Shown piece after piece: positions 24,100 through 36,622 of a stretch of DNA of 64,000 bases (positions are counted from its first letter, which is position 1; the number at the start of each line of letters is the position of its first letter). Origin of the DNA: Cryptomeria japonica (taxonomy: Eukaryota > Streptophyta > Pinopsida > Cupressales > Cupressaceae). The notes below the pieces were generated by a model, which worked only from the letters and a program-made list of their open reading frames with translations, was not told the origin of the DNA and made no database searches. Location: positions 40,413,140 through 40,477,139 of the forward strand of contig NC_081411.1 of assembly GCF_030272615.1 (NCBI RefSeq), given 5' to 3'. A program made the translations under genes and the position numbers.

Positions 24100-24187
24100 A
24101 TCCTCTATCGTACGAGCAAAAATCCTCTGTCGTACAAGCAAAAATCCTCTGTCATGCGAGAAGAAATCCTTTGTCGTATGAGTAACT
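24100..24187 (+). repeat. 22-bp tandem repeat with CGTACG core in B
   Basis: Four units starting at 24100, 24122, 24144 and 24166, of the form ATCCTCTGTCGTACRAGCAA. The CGTACG core decays to CATGCG and CGTATG in the last two. Confidence 0.85.
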
Positions 24188-24338
24188 GATTTGTCATTTT
24201 TTTCTAGTTTTACTCATTCAATTCAGTGAGAATTGTCATATGGTCAGGTGAGAATACTCGTACGAGTTACTGTTTTGTCGTATGAAAAACAGAGAGTTTT
24301 TATTTAGGATTTTGCTTGAAATAAGGCTTGTGGAAGGT

Positions 24339-24430
24339 CAATATATATGGAATATAACATTTAAGTATAAGTGATATTTCCTCTTCTCTTCTCTCTTTCT
24401 TATACTTTAAGTTATATTCCATATATATTG
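24339..24430. repeat. Long hairpin in the B leader
   Basis: Arm 24339-24371 (starts CAATATATATGGAATATAAC) and arm 24399-24430 are reverse complements over about 32 bases with one or two differences near the loop end. The 27-base loop is pyrimidine-rich (TTTCCTCTTCTCTTCTCTC). It may be a foldback insertion or a structured leader element. Confidence 0.8.
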
Positions 24431-26481
24431 TTAGGATGTTTGAGAGGGGTTTCAAACCTATAGGAGTTATAATGCAAAATCTAGTTTTTCGAGGATCTTC
24501 CAAATTTCAAACTTAGTCAAATTTCAGGGCATTTCAGCATTCAGAGTGAAAAATTTGTAACCACGATTTGAAATAAGGCTTGTGTAAGCTCACCAAGAGA
24601 TTTGATATTTCACTAACTTTTTCTTCTTGCAGATTTCTAACAATTTCTTGCAGGTTTGAGGAGTTAGATTAGAATTTGTTGAAAAACAAATTACTTTTAA
24701 AGGTTTTTCTTGAATTAAACTTTGATGATACTAATGCTAACCCTGAATTGTCTTTTGTCTACTTGATATTTTCACAGCTTAACCAGTTTCTTGAAGGACA
24801 CTTGTCAAAGAATTTATCAATCAAACATATGCCTATCAAAGAATGAAAACAACATGACTACTGATACGTTGTTTTTGTAGGTTGCCTAAAGAGAATCAAC
24901 CAAACATCGTGTATTCTTTAAATTCATTTTTTTTAGGCACCTAACTTGCTATCTAGTTAATGAACAAATATGTCTTTTATGTTTTCAGGAAAATCTAAGA
25001 GGTAGGAGAGTATGCTCTTGTCTTTTTATAGATAATCAAAAATCTAGACCCTTGAGGCTTTTTTATAAGTTTGGAGATTTGTGTACCTTTAGCGGGCTTG
25101 TCACAGTGGGAAAAAGTAATCACCCTGTGAGAACAACCCAAGTGAGTACAGCTGGACTGAGCATTCCAACTCACTATAATAAATAGGTCTCTGGTGATTG
25201 AAGTCTCAGAGGATGGGATTATTTGAGTTTTCTCTTTGAGATCTCTCATATTGAGCATTTTGTAGGGCCTCGCGGTCTCAATCATGTTTACGTGATTACA
25301 ACTTGTTTCAGTACCTTGTCACGCTATAGGCCTCAATCATGCTTGTGTGACTTCAAGGGGTAATTTCAAACAAAATTCCTGACTAAGAATGATAAGATTA
25401 GAAGCTACCCAATTCACCTCCGAAAGGTTGATAATCTTTGTGCAAGAGAGCTAGTAACTCTCCCAAGACACTTGCCATATCGTGCCCCCATTAGTGTTTG
25501 GAGTCGGCTAATACGATGTTGAGAATCCATTACATGAGACTCAATAGTCGTATTCTAATTAGCTATTGGGTGTGTACCTAAGTTAGCAAGCAAAGGTTTT
25601 CTTCTCTAAGCCAACTTCCATAGGGTTTGCATGTTGTGATTGGAGTTACTATTCATACTCCATGTTTTCTGTGTTTTCATCCCTCAAACTAAAACTAGAA
25701 TATTAAAAATGGAGAAAACAAATCAACAAACTCGATGATCAAAACTCTGTCCATGTCATAAACTAGTCCATCCTGGTCAAAAATCAGTCCATCTCAAAAT
25801 TGGTTATACTCAGTTGTCATACCCAGTCATTGAAAAACTCATAATTTTTAGTCTTTGCTCTGTGAATAGTCGTACGAATCTGGTAAATTGTCATCCTGTA
25901 CCATATCCTGTGTCGTACGAGTCTACAAAATTGTCATCCTACGGTCAATCCTCTGTCGTATGAACCCTAGCAGTCTATCATTTCAAGCCAAATCTTGTGT
26001 CGTATGAGACAGAACTACTCAGAATCATTTGTCGTTCGGGACCTACCCATTTATCGTATGGTACTAGGTAGCAATCCGTACAAAACAGAACTATTGTCAT
26101 CCTTAAACTATTATACTATCATACAATCTCAGAAATACAGTCGTACGAGTCTCTAATTTTGCTAGTCCAGAATAGTCAAACCTGTCCAAAACAGTCTACA
26201 GTGAGCCTAAAATGGGTTATCATCCTCCTGAGCATAAACAACCTTGATAATGTACCTTTGTCCTTGCGTTGCACGATTTTGTCGATCATCTTTAAGCTAG
26301 TTCAAACAAACATCTTATCAAACCTAAGTTAACTTAGATAACATCTTACACATGATAGATCATTCCTAAAACCAAACCAGATCTTAGTTACTTCTCTCAA
26401 TCACTATGTTAAACGAACTGCTAGCTATAATTTGATCTTGACTTCTGCAACACATCTTGCTCTCGGTCCTGTTGGTTAAAA

Positions 26482-28815
26482 ATGCCTGTTCAAACCAAAA
26501 GCTCTTCTAATTTTTTTGACAAAATTAAGAATCTCATGGATACCTTAGCTCCAATTCCCATGGCTACCTATGCTCAAATGCTTCAAGATATAAAGGAAGA
26601 AATATATGACATGGAAATCCAAAAAAATAAATCAATGACTCTATTTGAAAAACAAATGTATGATATCAATTGTGAGAAACTTCAAGAAGTGCTAAAACAA
26701 TTATGTGATTTGACAAGCAAATACCAACAAATGATTGATAATCAAAAGCCAAATCTCAAACAAGCTCACAGGACACCTTCACCAAGACATAAAGACATTT
26801 CCTCCAAATATTCCCTAGATAGATAGTTTATGCCTTTGGGGAAATCTATTGAATCGGCTTTGGAAGAACTTCTTAAGAACAATCTTATCATATTACCTAA
26901 AAAGACCACATGGGGATGGGAATTTATGAGTAAGTATTGTGCATATCATAGACAAAATGAACATAAGACTTTGCATTGCATAGAATTAAAACATAAGATT
27001 CAAGATCTCATTGATAATGGTTTCATTGAAATTGAATATCCTAATGACTCACCTAAAGAAAAAGAAGGAACTATTTCTAAGAATCATCAAAATCATGAGC
27101 CTATGTCTAGCAAAGCTCCATATGTAGCCTCCATCTCTTCCATGATGCCTTCATCTCCTAAAACTTCTCAGCAATAATCCATACCTTCTCCTTCAAACAA
27201 TAAAACTTCTCATGTTTACCTTCAAGGGCTATCTTCTATGGAAATCCAAGTTAAAGCCAATATTGATACAAGTTCCTCTAAACATTTAAAAATCCTAGAT
27301 CCTATGCCATCATACACTTCAATTCCAAACATACCCACTCCAGAGAGTCCCACTCAAAATGTTTCCCCATCATGCCAAAATATGGAGATCTTCCAAGAAT
27401 CCCCTACGCCTGTGCACAATCCTACCCCTTCCTTAGAAGTGACTCCATGTCAAGAGGATAATCTAAAAAATGAAGAAAAAATTCCTATCATAAATCAAGA
27501 TCAAGACACCAAAACTCCTCAAACCCATCTAATGATTGAAAAAGATCCTGTTTCCCTAGAATCCCATGATGATCCCCTTATAACTTTCCATTTCTTCCAA
27601 GCTGAACTCCTTCCATCTCAAGAGCAAATAATCCTTCCAAATCCCATTCCTAATCCACTTCCTAAGCAAGATCATAATGTCTCTTCCACCTTTTCAAATG
27701 ATCCTATTCAAAATGAAGAGTCAAACACCCTTCCTACTCTATCCAATGGTCCTCTTCCATGTCAAGATCAAAGTATCCCTTCATCTCCTTGTCATAATCC
27801 TCCATGTTCACTTCATGATCCTATCATACCTTGCAAGCCACCCCCACCTCAAAATGGACTTGCCTCTAGCATTAAAAGTAAGAATAAACCCTTTGTTAAA
27901 AAGATCTTTCAAAGCATGCATTATCAAAGAAAAGGGTTAGACATTCATGAAAAGGGTATATTAGAACCCCCTGCTATAAACCAAAATCTTGATTGTATTG
28001 GCTACATTTCTCACTCTCAAGATGTTGGTATCTCTCATAAATCCTACATTTCTCCAGTTAAATCCAAATACATTCCTTCTCCTTCACCACTTCCATCCAT
28101 TCTAGGTCCCTATATCCCTCCATCCCTTATGCAAGATCAACAAAGGCACACATCTTCAAGTACCTTCCATCCATCTAAAATAAATCCATATCATTCCTAT
28201 CCATCCACACATTCTTTTCTCCCTCCAAGCAATTTGGATGCCAAGAATAAAAGTCATAAGTCAAGTAATCCACATGTATTCAAGGATCAACATGTCCCAT
28301 CTAATCAACATGTCAAAATAAAGCAAAATATGATCCAAAAAGAAAAATAAAAATACAAAATGCCACAAAGGCCCACAAAGAAAGAAGAAAAGTCAAAATT
28401 TATATGGGTTCCTAAGGCACTTGTACAAGCAATGCGCTCTAAGGAACTACAAAAGCATGAAAATCTAAAACCATGTGGATCCCTAAGCGGTTTCTTGAAG
28501 CACAACAGTCTAAAGAAAAATCAAAATTGGCATTCAAAATTGTTGCCTCCATCCAAACCTTCCGATTCTATTCCTCCATCACCTCCTTCATCCATTTTGG
28601 GTTCTTATGCCCCAAGATTTGTAACCTTTCCTCCATCCAAATCTCAAAATTTTAGATTCACTTCTCCTCCATATGTCCACCATCCCTCAAGGCATGTGCC
28701 AATGTTGATCTTTCAAACATTTCCATCTATCCATACACAATTATTCCAACATCCCATCCATTATCCAACACCTCTTTTTCACCCTTCCATCCCTCTTATC
28801 CAATCCTTTGCATAA
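26482..28815 (+). pseudogene. Gag-like frame of B with Tat-type zinc knuckle
   Basis: One reading frame of 778 codons, interrupted only by stops at 26824, 27175 and 28348. The first 115 residues are helical and charged (LIKEEIYDMEIQ-like), then comes MPLGKSIESALEELLKNN. A C-x2-H...H-x4-C knuckle follows (YCAYHRQNEHKTLHCIELKH, about residues 152-171), then IQDLIDNGFIEIE, the hallmark of Tat-lineage gag C-termini. The remaining 550 or so residues are rich in Pro, Ser, His and Gln with low complexity. The usual gag capsid core (present in W at 45800-46420) is not recognisable. It could be the tail of a capsid-deleted gag or a retained RNA-binding protein of a non-autonomous element. Confidence 0.72.
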
Positions 28816-30991
28816 ATCCTTGCCCTAGTTTCATTTCATTATCCTGCCAACATCTTTGAGCATACCTTTATAGCCATGGTCTATTGAAACTCATATTCTA
28901 AGGGTACCATCCAAAGTAGCAAGACGTTGGGGTCCTTCTTCCATCCCCTATCGTGCCTCTATTATCTTCCAAAAAAGAAAAAAAAATTATGAAAAAGTGA
29001 AAAAATAAATAAATAAAAAAAGTAAAGAGAAATAAATTCATCCTTGTGTGAAAACCACTTCTTGTGGTGCCTTGGGCAAGTACCATGATGAAAACCTAGC
29101 AAACAAGCATCATGCATAATCCATTATCCTTCTGCACTTTACATTGCGAGCAAGTTCCATCCATGTACATCCATCTATTATCCTTCTTCCTCCATTATCC
29201 TTCATCCTCCATTATCCCTCATTCGCTCTATCTACATTCATATCCATTTTCCACCTTTGATCTTGACAAGGTTAAGGATCTTTGCAGGATTCATATGTCC
29301 TATCTATTACACTTGATCCAGACCCTTTAGCTCATATCCATTGCTTTCTTACATCCTTCATTACCAATTTTGATCTTGCTTATCATATCTGCCTCCTATC
29401 CAAATTTATCCCTTGATCTTGATCAACACTATGGACAAAATGCAAAAACATGCTTTCCACAAACCTCTTGACATGGCCACTTCTTTGGACCATATGGCTT
29501 CATTATGCTATATCCTTGCTTTGCTACACTATATTCTTGTTTTGCATCACTAAAATCCTTTCTTTACATCACTAAAATCCTTGGTTTGCATTGCTATATA
29601 TGGACCCTGTTCTTGGATTAACGTTGTGAGATAGTCCTTGAAAGCATCCACCATCATTCGTTTATCCATTCATGTACTCAAAATCCCTTTTTCCTTGCTA
29701 GACACTAGGGGCAAACATTAAAAAATCCTAAAAATCAGAAAAAGTCCTGAAAAAAAATCCTACAAAATCAAAAGAAGTCCTGAAAAAATCCTAAAAATAA
29801 AAAAAAGTCTTGAAGAAATTATAAAAATCAGAAAAAGTCTTGAATAAATTCCAAAAAAAAAAAGAAAAAGAAAAAGAAAAAAAAAAGAAAAAAAAGGGAA
29901 AAAGAGAGAAAATGCCTTGGTGAAAACCTGGTAAACAGGCACCTCGGTAAAAAAAAAAAATGAATCTCTGCCAAGCAGGTGAAAACCTAGTAAACAAGCA
30001 CCTCTTGTACTCAAGCACTCCATCTATCAACGCAACGTTGGCATTTCCACTTTCATGCATCTTTGCTTTTGCTTGTACATATTTCAGTCACTTTTTTGAC
30101 ATTTTGGTTCATTGGACCCCTCATGGCTTGAAACTGATCAATGTCCTGATCTTAGGGTAATCAACTGATCAATTTACATGTCCTAAGAAGTATTAACCAA
30201 GTCAACCTTATGTTAGTGAAACCTAGTCATCCACTCCAAGTCAATTACCTGTCTCTTGACTACTGAAGAGTTTTATCACTGAGTTAACAAGCAAAACAAC
30301 ATAACGGAAAACAATCACTAAATAATTTGAGCTATGCATGGAAATTTTCTTTGTGTGCTATCTTTTATATTGGTTTTTGATTATTATCCCTTTGAGTAAC
30401 TCGAGGAAGTCTATCTTGACTAAGAGGAGTAAGGATTGGGGGCATAATATCTTCTTTGTTTTCTTCTTGAAGGAATGATCCCAATGATCTGGAAACATCT
30501 AAGTTAGCTGGGTGTCTATGATAAGAGCCTTCACATCAAGGTGAAATCGCCTCACATACCTCGACTCTGCTTATTTGAATGCTACAGGGAGGTTCCATAT
30601 CATTTATTTGTCTGTTTTGAGGGAATTTCTTCATTGTGCAATCCACGTCCACACGTAATCTATCAAAGGATATGAACGAGAAAAAAGGGTCATTACAAAC
30701 AAGATCATTAACTATTGCACATGAAAAGCAAGGAACTCTACTCTGCCTGCTATAATTGTAAAAGGCTCAATGATGAAAGTTAAGCTGCATACATTTTTGC
30801 ATAGTAAAATGCTCAATGACTAGGTTTAGGTTGCATCTCATTTTGCATTTTGTGCATTTAGAGTGATTTTGGTATAGTAACAATGCTTTCTCTATCTTTT
30901 GCACGAGAGTCAGGAGTATCATCATTTCTTTGCTAAGTGGTCTCTTTTTCATCATCATTTCTCCGATCAAGTACTTGTGTTTTGAGATGTT
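28816..30991 (+). other. Non-coding internal DNA of B with A-rich and GAAAACC repeats
   Basis: No protein recognised where pol would be expected. An A-rich block of imperfect units of about 30 bases (AAAATCCTGAAAAA type) spans about 29716-29905. The motif TGAAAACCTRGYAAACARGCA recurs at about 29090, 29922 and 29980. Around 29160-29230 there is a CCTCCATTATCCTTC repeat. Element C interrupts at 30997. Confidence 0.6.
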
Positions 30992-30996
30992 AGCTG

Positions 30997-32047
30997 TGTA
31001 GGTCCCAGGGACAACTGAGAGGGGGGGGGTGTGTGAATTAGTTGTCTAATAAATTCAAACCAAAATCTTATTAACCAACTTAATGCTTAGTACCGCTAAG
31101 ATAGTTAAGTATGCCGGTAAACAGTGTTAACAGAAAATCGCTATACCGGTAAGAATTAATGCATGAAACATTAACATAAAGTCATCCACAACACATGACA
31201 CAAATATTTGTATGTGGAACCTTGTAAGGGGAAAAACTACGGTGGAAAACCTTACCCATAATCAGATGATACTACTGTAGATAGTAAGTGTACAAAGAGG
31301 GTCTGCACATGCAGAAAGGCCAACAGCCTAGAGCTCACTACTCAATCACAGATGGGAGTCACACTAACTATAGTTGGATGGTTAAATCCAATGTGAATGT
31401 ACTGCACAAAATAGTATCTTCATATGCTAGATTCAGTACCGGTGTAATGCTGATATGCTTCTACAAAAACCTAGCTTCTCCTTCAAATGATGTCTTCATG
31501 TATATTTCTTCTTGATCTCACAAATATCCTTCCTTAAATGTTTTTTGCATTCCACACTTGATCTTACAAATAAGATCTTACATTTATATCATACCCTAAG
31601 ACCAATTTTAGTAGGTCAACTCTATAAGATATTACAATAAAACATTTTACAAATAATATAATATCCGATGTAATAAACGATTGAACATGTCGGCTTAATG
31701 CATTTACAACAATAATAAATCATCTCCATAGCGTGCCATGCTGATTTGGAAAAGATAAACCTGTCGGTGTAACCCTAGATAACCTGGACCTATTTGTTGG
31801 TAAAAGCAAATATGCAAATAAGAATATGCCAATGATTATTACTTCAAAGAAAAGTGTCCACATGATGTTTTCGACATTACCAGGTGTCTTCCATGTTAAT
31901 GCACATACCGGTGAATTGTTGGTTAATCATATACCGATGACTATTTTGAACAGTTTACTGATTGCCGGTGAATGTTGCTGGATCTCCAAAGTAGGTGTAT
32001 TTAGCAGGTGTTGACATCAATGACAAAACCATACCAAAATACCAACA
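30997..32047 (-). repeat. 3' LTR of element C
   Basis: 1,051 bases, starting TGTTGGTATTTTGG at 32047 on the minus strand and ending ...GGGACCTACA at 30997. It carries the run of nine G next to the inner end that is shared in form with A, N and E. Confidence 0.95.
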
Positions 32048-32413
32048 ATCTCCCCCTTTGGCATTGATGGCAACACAAGATGGAAAAACCATCAAAGTGC
32101 CAAAACAGAAATGCCAAGTACAGAAACCAATTCTCCCCCTGGGAGCAATATGTGTTTATTCAAAGATTTATTTTCAATACCAATCTTTCCTCAAAAAGAT
32201 AATACATTTTTCAATATATCTTTCCTTAATGTTTTTCCATATATCTCTCCCCCTTTGACATCAAATGCCAAAGTCACAAAAGGTCAAGTTCATACAAAAT
32301 ACCAACCAATTCAATATACCAACTACTCCCCCTGAGAAGTAGCTTCCTCATCAAATACCGGAATAAAAGATTTGTCCATTTAATTCTGTTAGTTGATGAC
32401 AATCATCAACTAT
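32048..32413 (-). promoter_or_regulatory. 3' untranslated region of C with four polypurine tracts
   Basis: Minus-strand purine tracts at 32048-32060 (CCAAAGGGGGAGA, next to the LTR), about 32132-32142, 32245-32257 and 32324-32334. Only the first is positioned to prime plus-strand DNA at the LTR. The others match the repeated tracts known from Sireviruses. Confidence 0.8.
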
Positions 32414-35400
32414 CTAAGTCTCTACCTGTGGAGGTAAGACTCCAAGCTAATCTTTGAGATACTCAAAGGTTTCCTTAGGCAAAGGTTTTATGAAAATATC
32501 TGCAAGTTGTTCTTTAGTATTCACATAAACCAATTTTATCTCCTTTTCTTCAACTTTTTCCCTTAGAAAATTTAGTTTGATAGAAACATGTTTTGTTTTA
32601 GAATGTAATATTGGATTCTCAGATATATCAATTGTTGCAGTGTTATCACAATATATAGTAATAGGTTCCTTGCATTTTACCTTTATGTCTTTCAACATTT
32701 GCTTAAGCCAAAGTACCTATGTACAGTTTGTTGCTACTACAACATATTCTGATTCTACTGTTGATAAAGATGTACAACTCTATTTCTTACTTAACCAAGA
32801 AACTAATCTCTTTCCAAGAAAGAATGCTCCTCGAGTGATGTTTTTTCTATCATCCACATCTCCTGCCCAATTTGCATCTGTGTATGCATATAGATCAAAA
32901 TTTTCATCTTTAGGATACCATAATCCAAGATTTGTTGTGCCTTGTAAATACCGAAAATCCTTTTTACTGCTCATTCATGATTTTCCTTAGGATTACTTTG
33001 AAATCTAGAAACTATACATATTGCATTCATAATATCAAGTCTAGTTTGTGTCAAATACAGTAAACCTCCTATCATAGATTTGTATCTAGTTGGATTGACA
33101 AGTGTAGATTCATCCCTTTGAGATAATTTGTCATTTGTAGTCATAGGTGTGTTTACCGGTTTAGAGTTTTCCATTCCAAATTTCTTAAGTAGTTCTTTCA
33201 AGTACTTAGATTGACTTAAAAATATGCCTTTATCAGTCTGTAAAATCTGCAATCCTAAAAAGAATTTTATTTCTCCAATCATAGACATTTCAAATTCATG
33301 CTGCATTTTAAGAGAAAATTCTTTGCATAATCCATCTTCTCCTCCAAAGATTATATCATCAACAAATACTTCCATAATCAAGATGTCATCATTAGTTACT
33401 TTGTAATATAAATTACTATCTACATTTCCTTTAGTAAAACCAATTTTTAAAAGATACTTATCCAATCTTGCATACTAGGCTCTTGGAGCTTGTTTTGGTC
33501 CATACAGAGCTTTTCTTAATTTGCAAACCATATCATTGTCATCTGTCAAAGAAAATCCATCAGGTTGTTCAATATAGACTTCCTCTTCAAGATCTCCATT
33601 CAAAAATGCACATTTAATATCCATTTGATAAACTTTGTAATCCTTGTGAGCTGCAAAGGCCAAGAATAATCTAACTACCTCAATTCTGGCTACCCGTGCA
33701 AAGGTTTCATTGTAATCAACTCCTTCTTTCTGAGAATATCCCTTACACACTAGTCTTGCTTTATTCTTGACAACCTTACCATCTTCATTGAGTTTGTTTC
33801 TAAATACCCATTTGGTTCCAATTACATTTTTATTTTCAGGCCGGGGAACTAATGTCCAAGTATTATTTTTCTCAATTTTTCCTAATTCTTCTTCCATAGC
33901 TTTAATCCAAAATTTATCTTCACATGCCTCAATGATAGATAATGGTTCAATTTGAGAAATAAGACATACCTCTTCATTTGCCAATCTTCCTCTTGTCATG
34001 ACTCCTTTAAATTTGCTTCCAATTATCTGATCTTCAGAATGATTTAGTCTTACATACCGGGGTGTCTTAGTCTGTTGTTGTTCTTCAATTACTGTGGTAT
34101 CCTCTGATGATACCTGAGTAACTAGATCATCATTCTGTACTGGTGGATTTACTGTTGATTCATTTGTCATAATTTCTATTACCGGTTCAAAGTCTATATA
34201 CCTTGAAGTTCCTCTGAATTATTCATCAATCTTTACATTTGTACTCTCAACAATTTTTTGTAATCTTTTATTAAAACATCTATAAGCTTTACTCTTAGAT
34301 GAATAACCAAGAAATATTCCTTCATCACTTCTAGGATCAAACTTTCCAATATACTCATCTCTTCTAATATAACATTTACTTCCAAAAATTCTGAAATACT
34401 TAAGAGTAGGAGTATTACCAAACCATAGTTCATGAGGGGTCTTACCAGTTTCACCTTCGATGTGAACTTTGTTGAATGTATAGACAGCAGTGCTTACTAC
34501 CTCTCTCCAGTACACATGTGGTAGATTTGCTTCTAATAACATACTTCTTGCTGCATCCAAAATAGTTCTATTTTTCCTTTCAACAACTCCATTCTATTGT
34601 GGTGTCTGAGGTGCTGATAACTGTCTTTTGATTCCATTTACTTCACAGAATGTATTAAAATCTCTGGATGTGAATTCTCCTCCTTGATCTGATCTTAAAC
34701 ATTTAATTTTCTTACCGGTTTCATTTTCAACCATTGCTTTGAATAGTTTGAACTTCCCAAGTGCTTCTGATTTTTCTTTGAGAAAAGTAACCCAACACAT
34801 TCTAGAATAATCATCAATAATTAACATGAAATATCTATCACCTTGTAAGCTTTTAGTTCTAGCCGGACCACATAAATCAGTGTCAATTAAATCAAGAGCA
34901 TTATTGGATTTTTCTGGAATACTTTTGAAACTAGCTCTAACTTGTTTTCCAAATTGACATTCCTTGCAAATTGTATTCTGAGGTTTCATAACTTTAGGTA
35001 GATCTCTAACTGCCTTAGAAGTACTGATTTTTACCATGGAATCAAAATTTACATGACATAGTCTTTTATGCCATAGCCAACTTTCATCTATATGAGCAAT
35101 TAAGCATGCCTTTTCACTATTATTCAAATGAAAGATATTACCTCTAGTCTGATTTCCGGTTGCAATTTCCAAGCCAGTTCTATTCATGATTTTGCATTTT
35201 CCATTTTTAAATTGTAACTGAAAGCCTTTCTCAACTAATTGACCAACACTCAAAAGATTATGTTTTAGTCCTTCAACATAGTAGACATTGTCAGTGTTAT
35301 GTTTACCATCAAGAGATATTGGACCCTTACCTTTGATTGAACAGGCTTTGTCATCTCCGAATCTTACTAAACCTCCATTGTATTCTTGAAAGTTCAAGAA

Positions 35401-35699
35401 TTTACCTTTGTCTCCAGTCATGTGATGTGAGCATCCTGAGTCAATAATCCATTCATCCTTTGATTCCACTTTAGCTGTTAAGGCTTGTTCTACCGGTTGA
35501 GCAATAGGTACTGGTTGATCTTCTGTTATAGCAACAAAGATCCATCTGTTGTCTGCTGGATCCTCATCAGAATCATCAGTCACACCTTCATCAGCAATGT
35601 AACAAGATTTATCTTTGTTTTTCTTAAATCTGTATCTCTGATATTCAAGATTAGGTTTGTATGTCCTTCTAGCTTCTTCTCTTAGTCTGGCATGTCTAT
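32414..35699 (-). pseudogene. Pol of element C: protease, integrase, RT, RNase H
   Basis: Nearly full copia pol on the minus strand. Protease: WIIDSGCSHHMTGDKGKF (about 35400-35455). Integrase zinc region: LWHKRLCHVNF...CKECQFGKQ. Core: DTDLCGPART, CLRSDQGGEFTSRDF and NGVVERKN, so D, D and E are all present. [39 protein letters not shown] and the catalytic VFVDDIIFGG (about 33345-33375). RNase H: TDANWAGDVDDRK, STVESEYVV, IYCDNTATIDIS. Stops at 34594, 34219, 33475, 32971, 32780, 32717 and 32447 each fit one C-to-T or G-to-A change. The frame closes at 32414-32416. Similarity in RT to the SIRE lineage is strong by eye. Confidence 0.93.
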
Positions 35700-36570
35700 C
35701 AGGGCATCTTGAAGCCATATGACCAATCTTATTGTAGTTGAAACATTTAAAGGGTGCTTTACCTTCATACTTACTTCCAATTGGACCTTTTGGCGTTTTT
35801 CTTGCAAATAGTGCTTCAAGTTCTTCAAGCTCTTCATTCTCCTTTCTGGTTTCTTCAAGTTCTCTTCCATAGAAGGCTCTCTAGTTTGATTTGTCAAAAG
35901 ATGGAGTAGATGATGTTGATTCTTTGAAGGCCAAATCAGTTTTTATAGTAGCAACAAGACCAAATTCCTCAATTTCAAAAGCTAAAAGTTTTCCAATCAA
36001 TGTATCCCTAGTTACTGATGTATTAGGCATTGTTCTCAACTCATTAATAGTAGTAACCTTCATTTTATATGCCGATGGAAAACCTCTTAAGATTTTTGAA
36101 ACAATCTCATCTTCACTCAAGGTTCCCCCACAACATTTGATACCTAAAACAATTTCATTTACTCTTTCCATAAAAGCAGAAATTCTTTCATCTTCTTCCA
36201 TTTTCAGATGTTCATACCTAACTCGAAAGCTTTCAAGTTGCAATTTTGACTGTGGAATCCCCTTCATTCAGTGTTTCCAAATGATCCCAAATATCTTTTG
36301 CAGTAGATCTATCTGATAACCCCATGATTTGTTGATCTGATAATGTGCTCAAATGTGCTTCTCTTGCTTTGCAATCATTTTCTTCATCTTTAGCTAAAGT
36401 AATAGGAGCAATCTGACCAACTACAGCAGCAGTATAACCATTCTTAGTAACTTCCCAGATATCTTTACCAATGCAATTCAGATGTGTCTCCATTCTGATT
36501 TTCCATATTCCATAGTTGGTTCCATCAAGTTTAGGACTATCCTTTCTGAAATAATTAGTAGATGTTGGAT
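35700..36570 (-). pseudogene. Gag of element C
   Basis: Minus-strand copia gag. The reading frame starts in DPTSTNYFRKDSPKLDG at about 36570 without a usable ATG; relatives A and P have one a few codons upstream. Then GTNYGIWKIRMETHLNC, ENDCKAREAHLSTL and LNEGDST, a frameshift at about 36240, ESFRVRYEHLKMEEDERISAFM, ILRGFPSAYKMKVTTINELRTM and a stop at 35881 (Trp codon to TAG). It ends in the zinc knuckle region CFNYNKIGHMASRC, where the second Cys is Tyr. Confidence 0.9.
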
Positions 36571-36608
36571 CTCCTCAATTTGTTAAACTTCTACAAAAAG
36601 AGGACTAG

Positions 36609-36622
36609 GCTTTGATACCAAT
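36609..36622 (-). other. Primer binding site of C
   Basis: Minus strand ATTGGTATCAAAGC directly after the 5' LTR, one base from the Met-tRNA type site of P. Confidence 0.88.

Larger units (their letters stand above)
23939..26481 (+). other. Leader of B between primer site and gag
   Basis: 2.5 kb with no long frame. It carries a 22-bp tandem repeat (24100-24187), a long hairpin (24339-24430) and six copies of the palindrome TCGTACGA (24086, 24108, 24258, 25870, 25913, 26141). GAAATAAGGCTTGTG occurs both before the hairpin (about 24318) and after it (about 24569). Confidence 0.6.

Noticed and set aside
27677-27940. Second frame of 87 codons inside the B gag-like ORF
   Set aside because: An out-of-frame shadow of the Pro/Ser-rich tail, with no independent start context or content.
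31019-31029. G runs at LTR ends as sequencing errors
   Set aside because: A similar G or C run sits at the same place in the LTRs of A, C, D, E, N, P and T, so it is a shared LTR feature, although exact run length may be unreliable.
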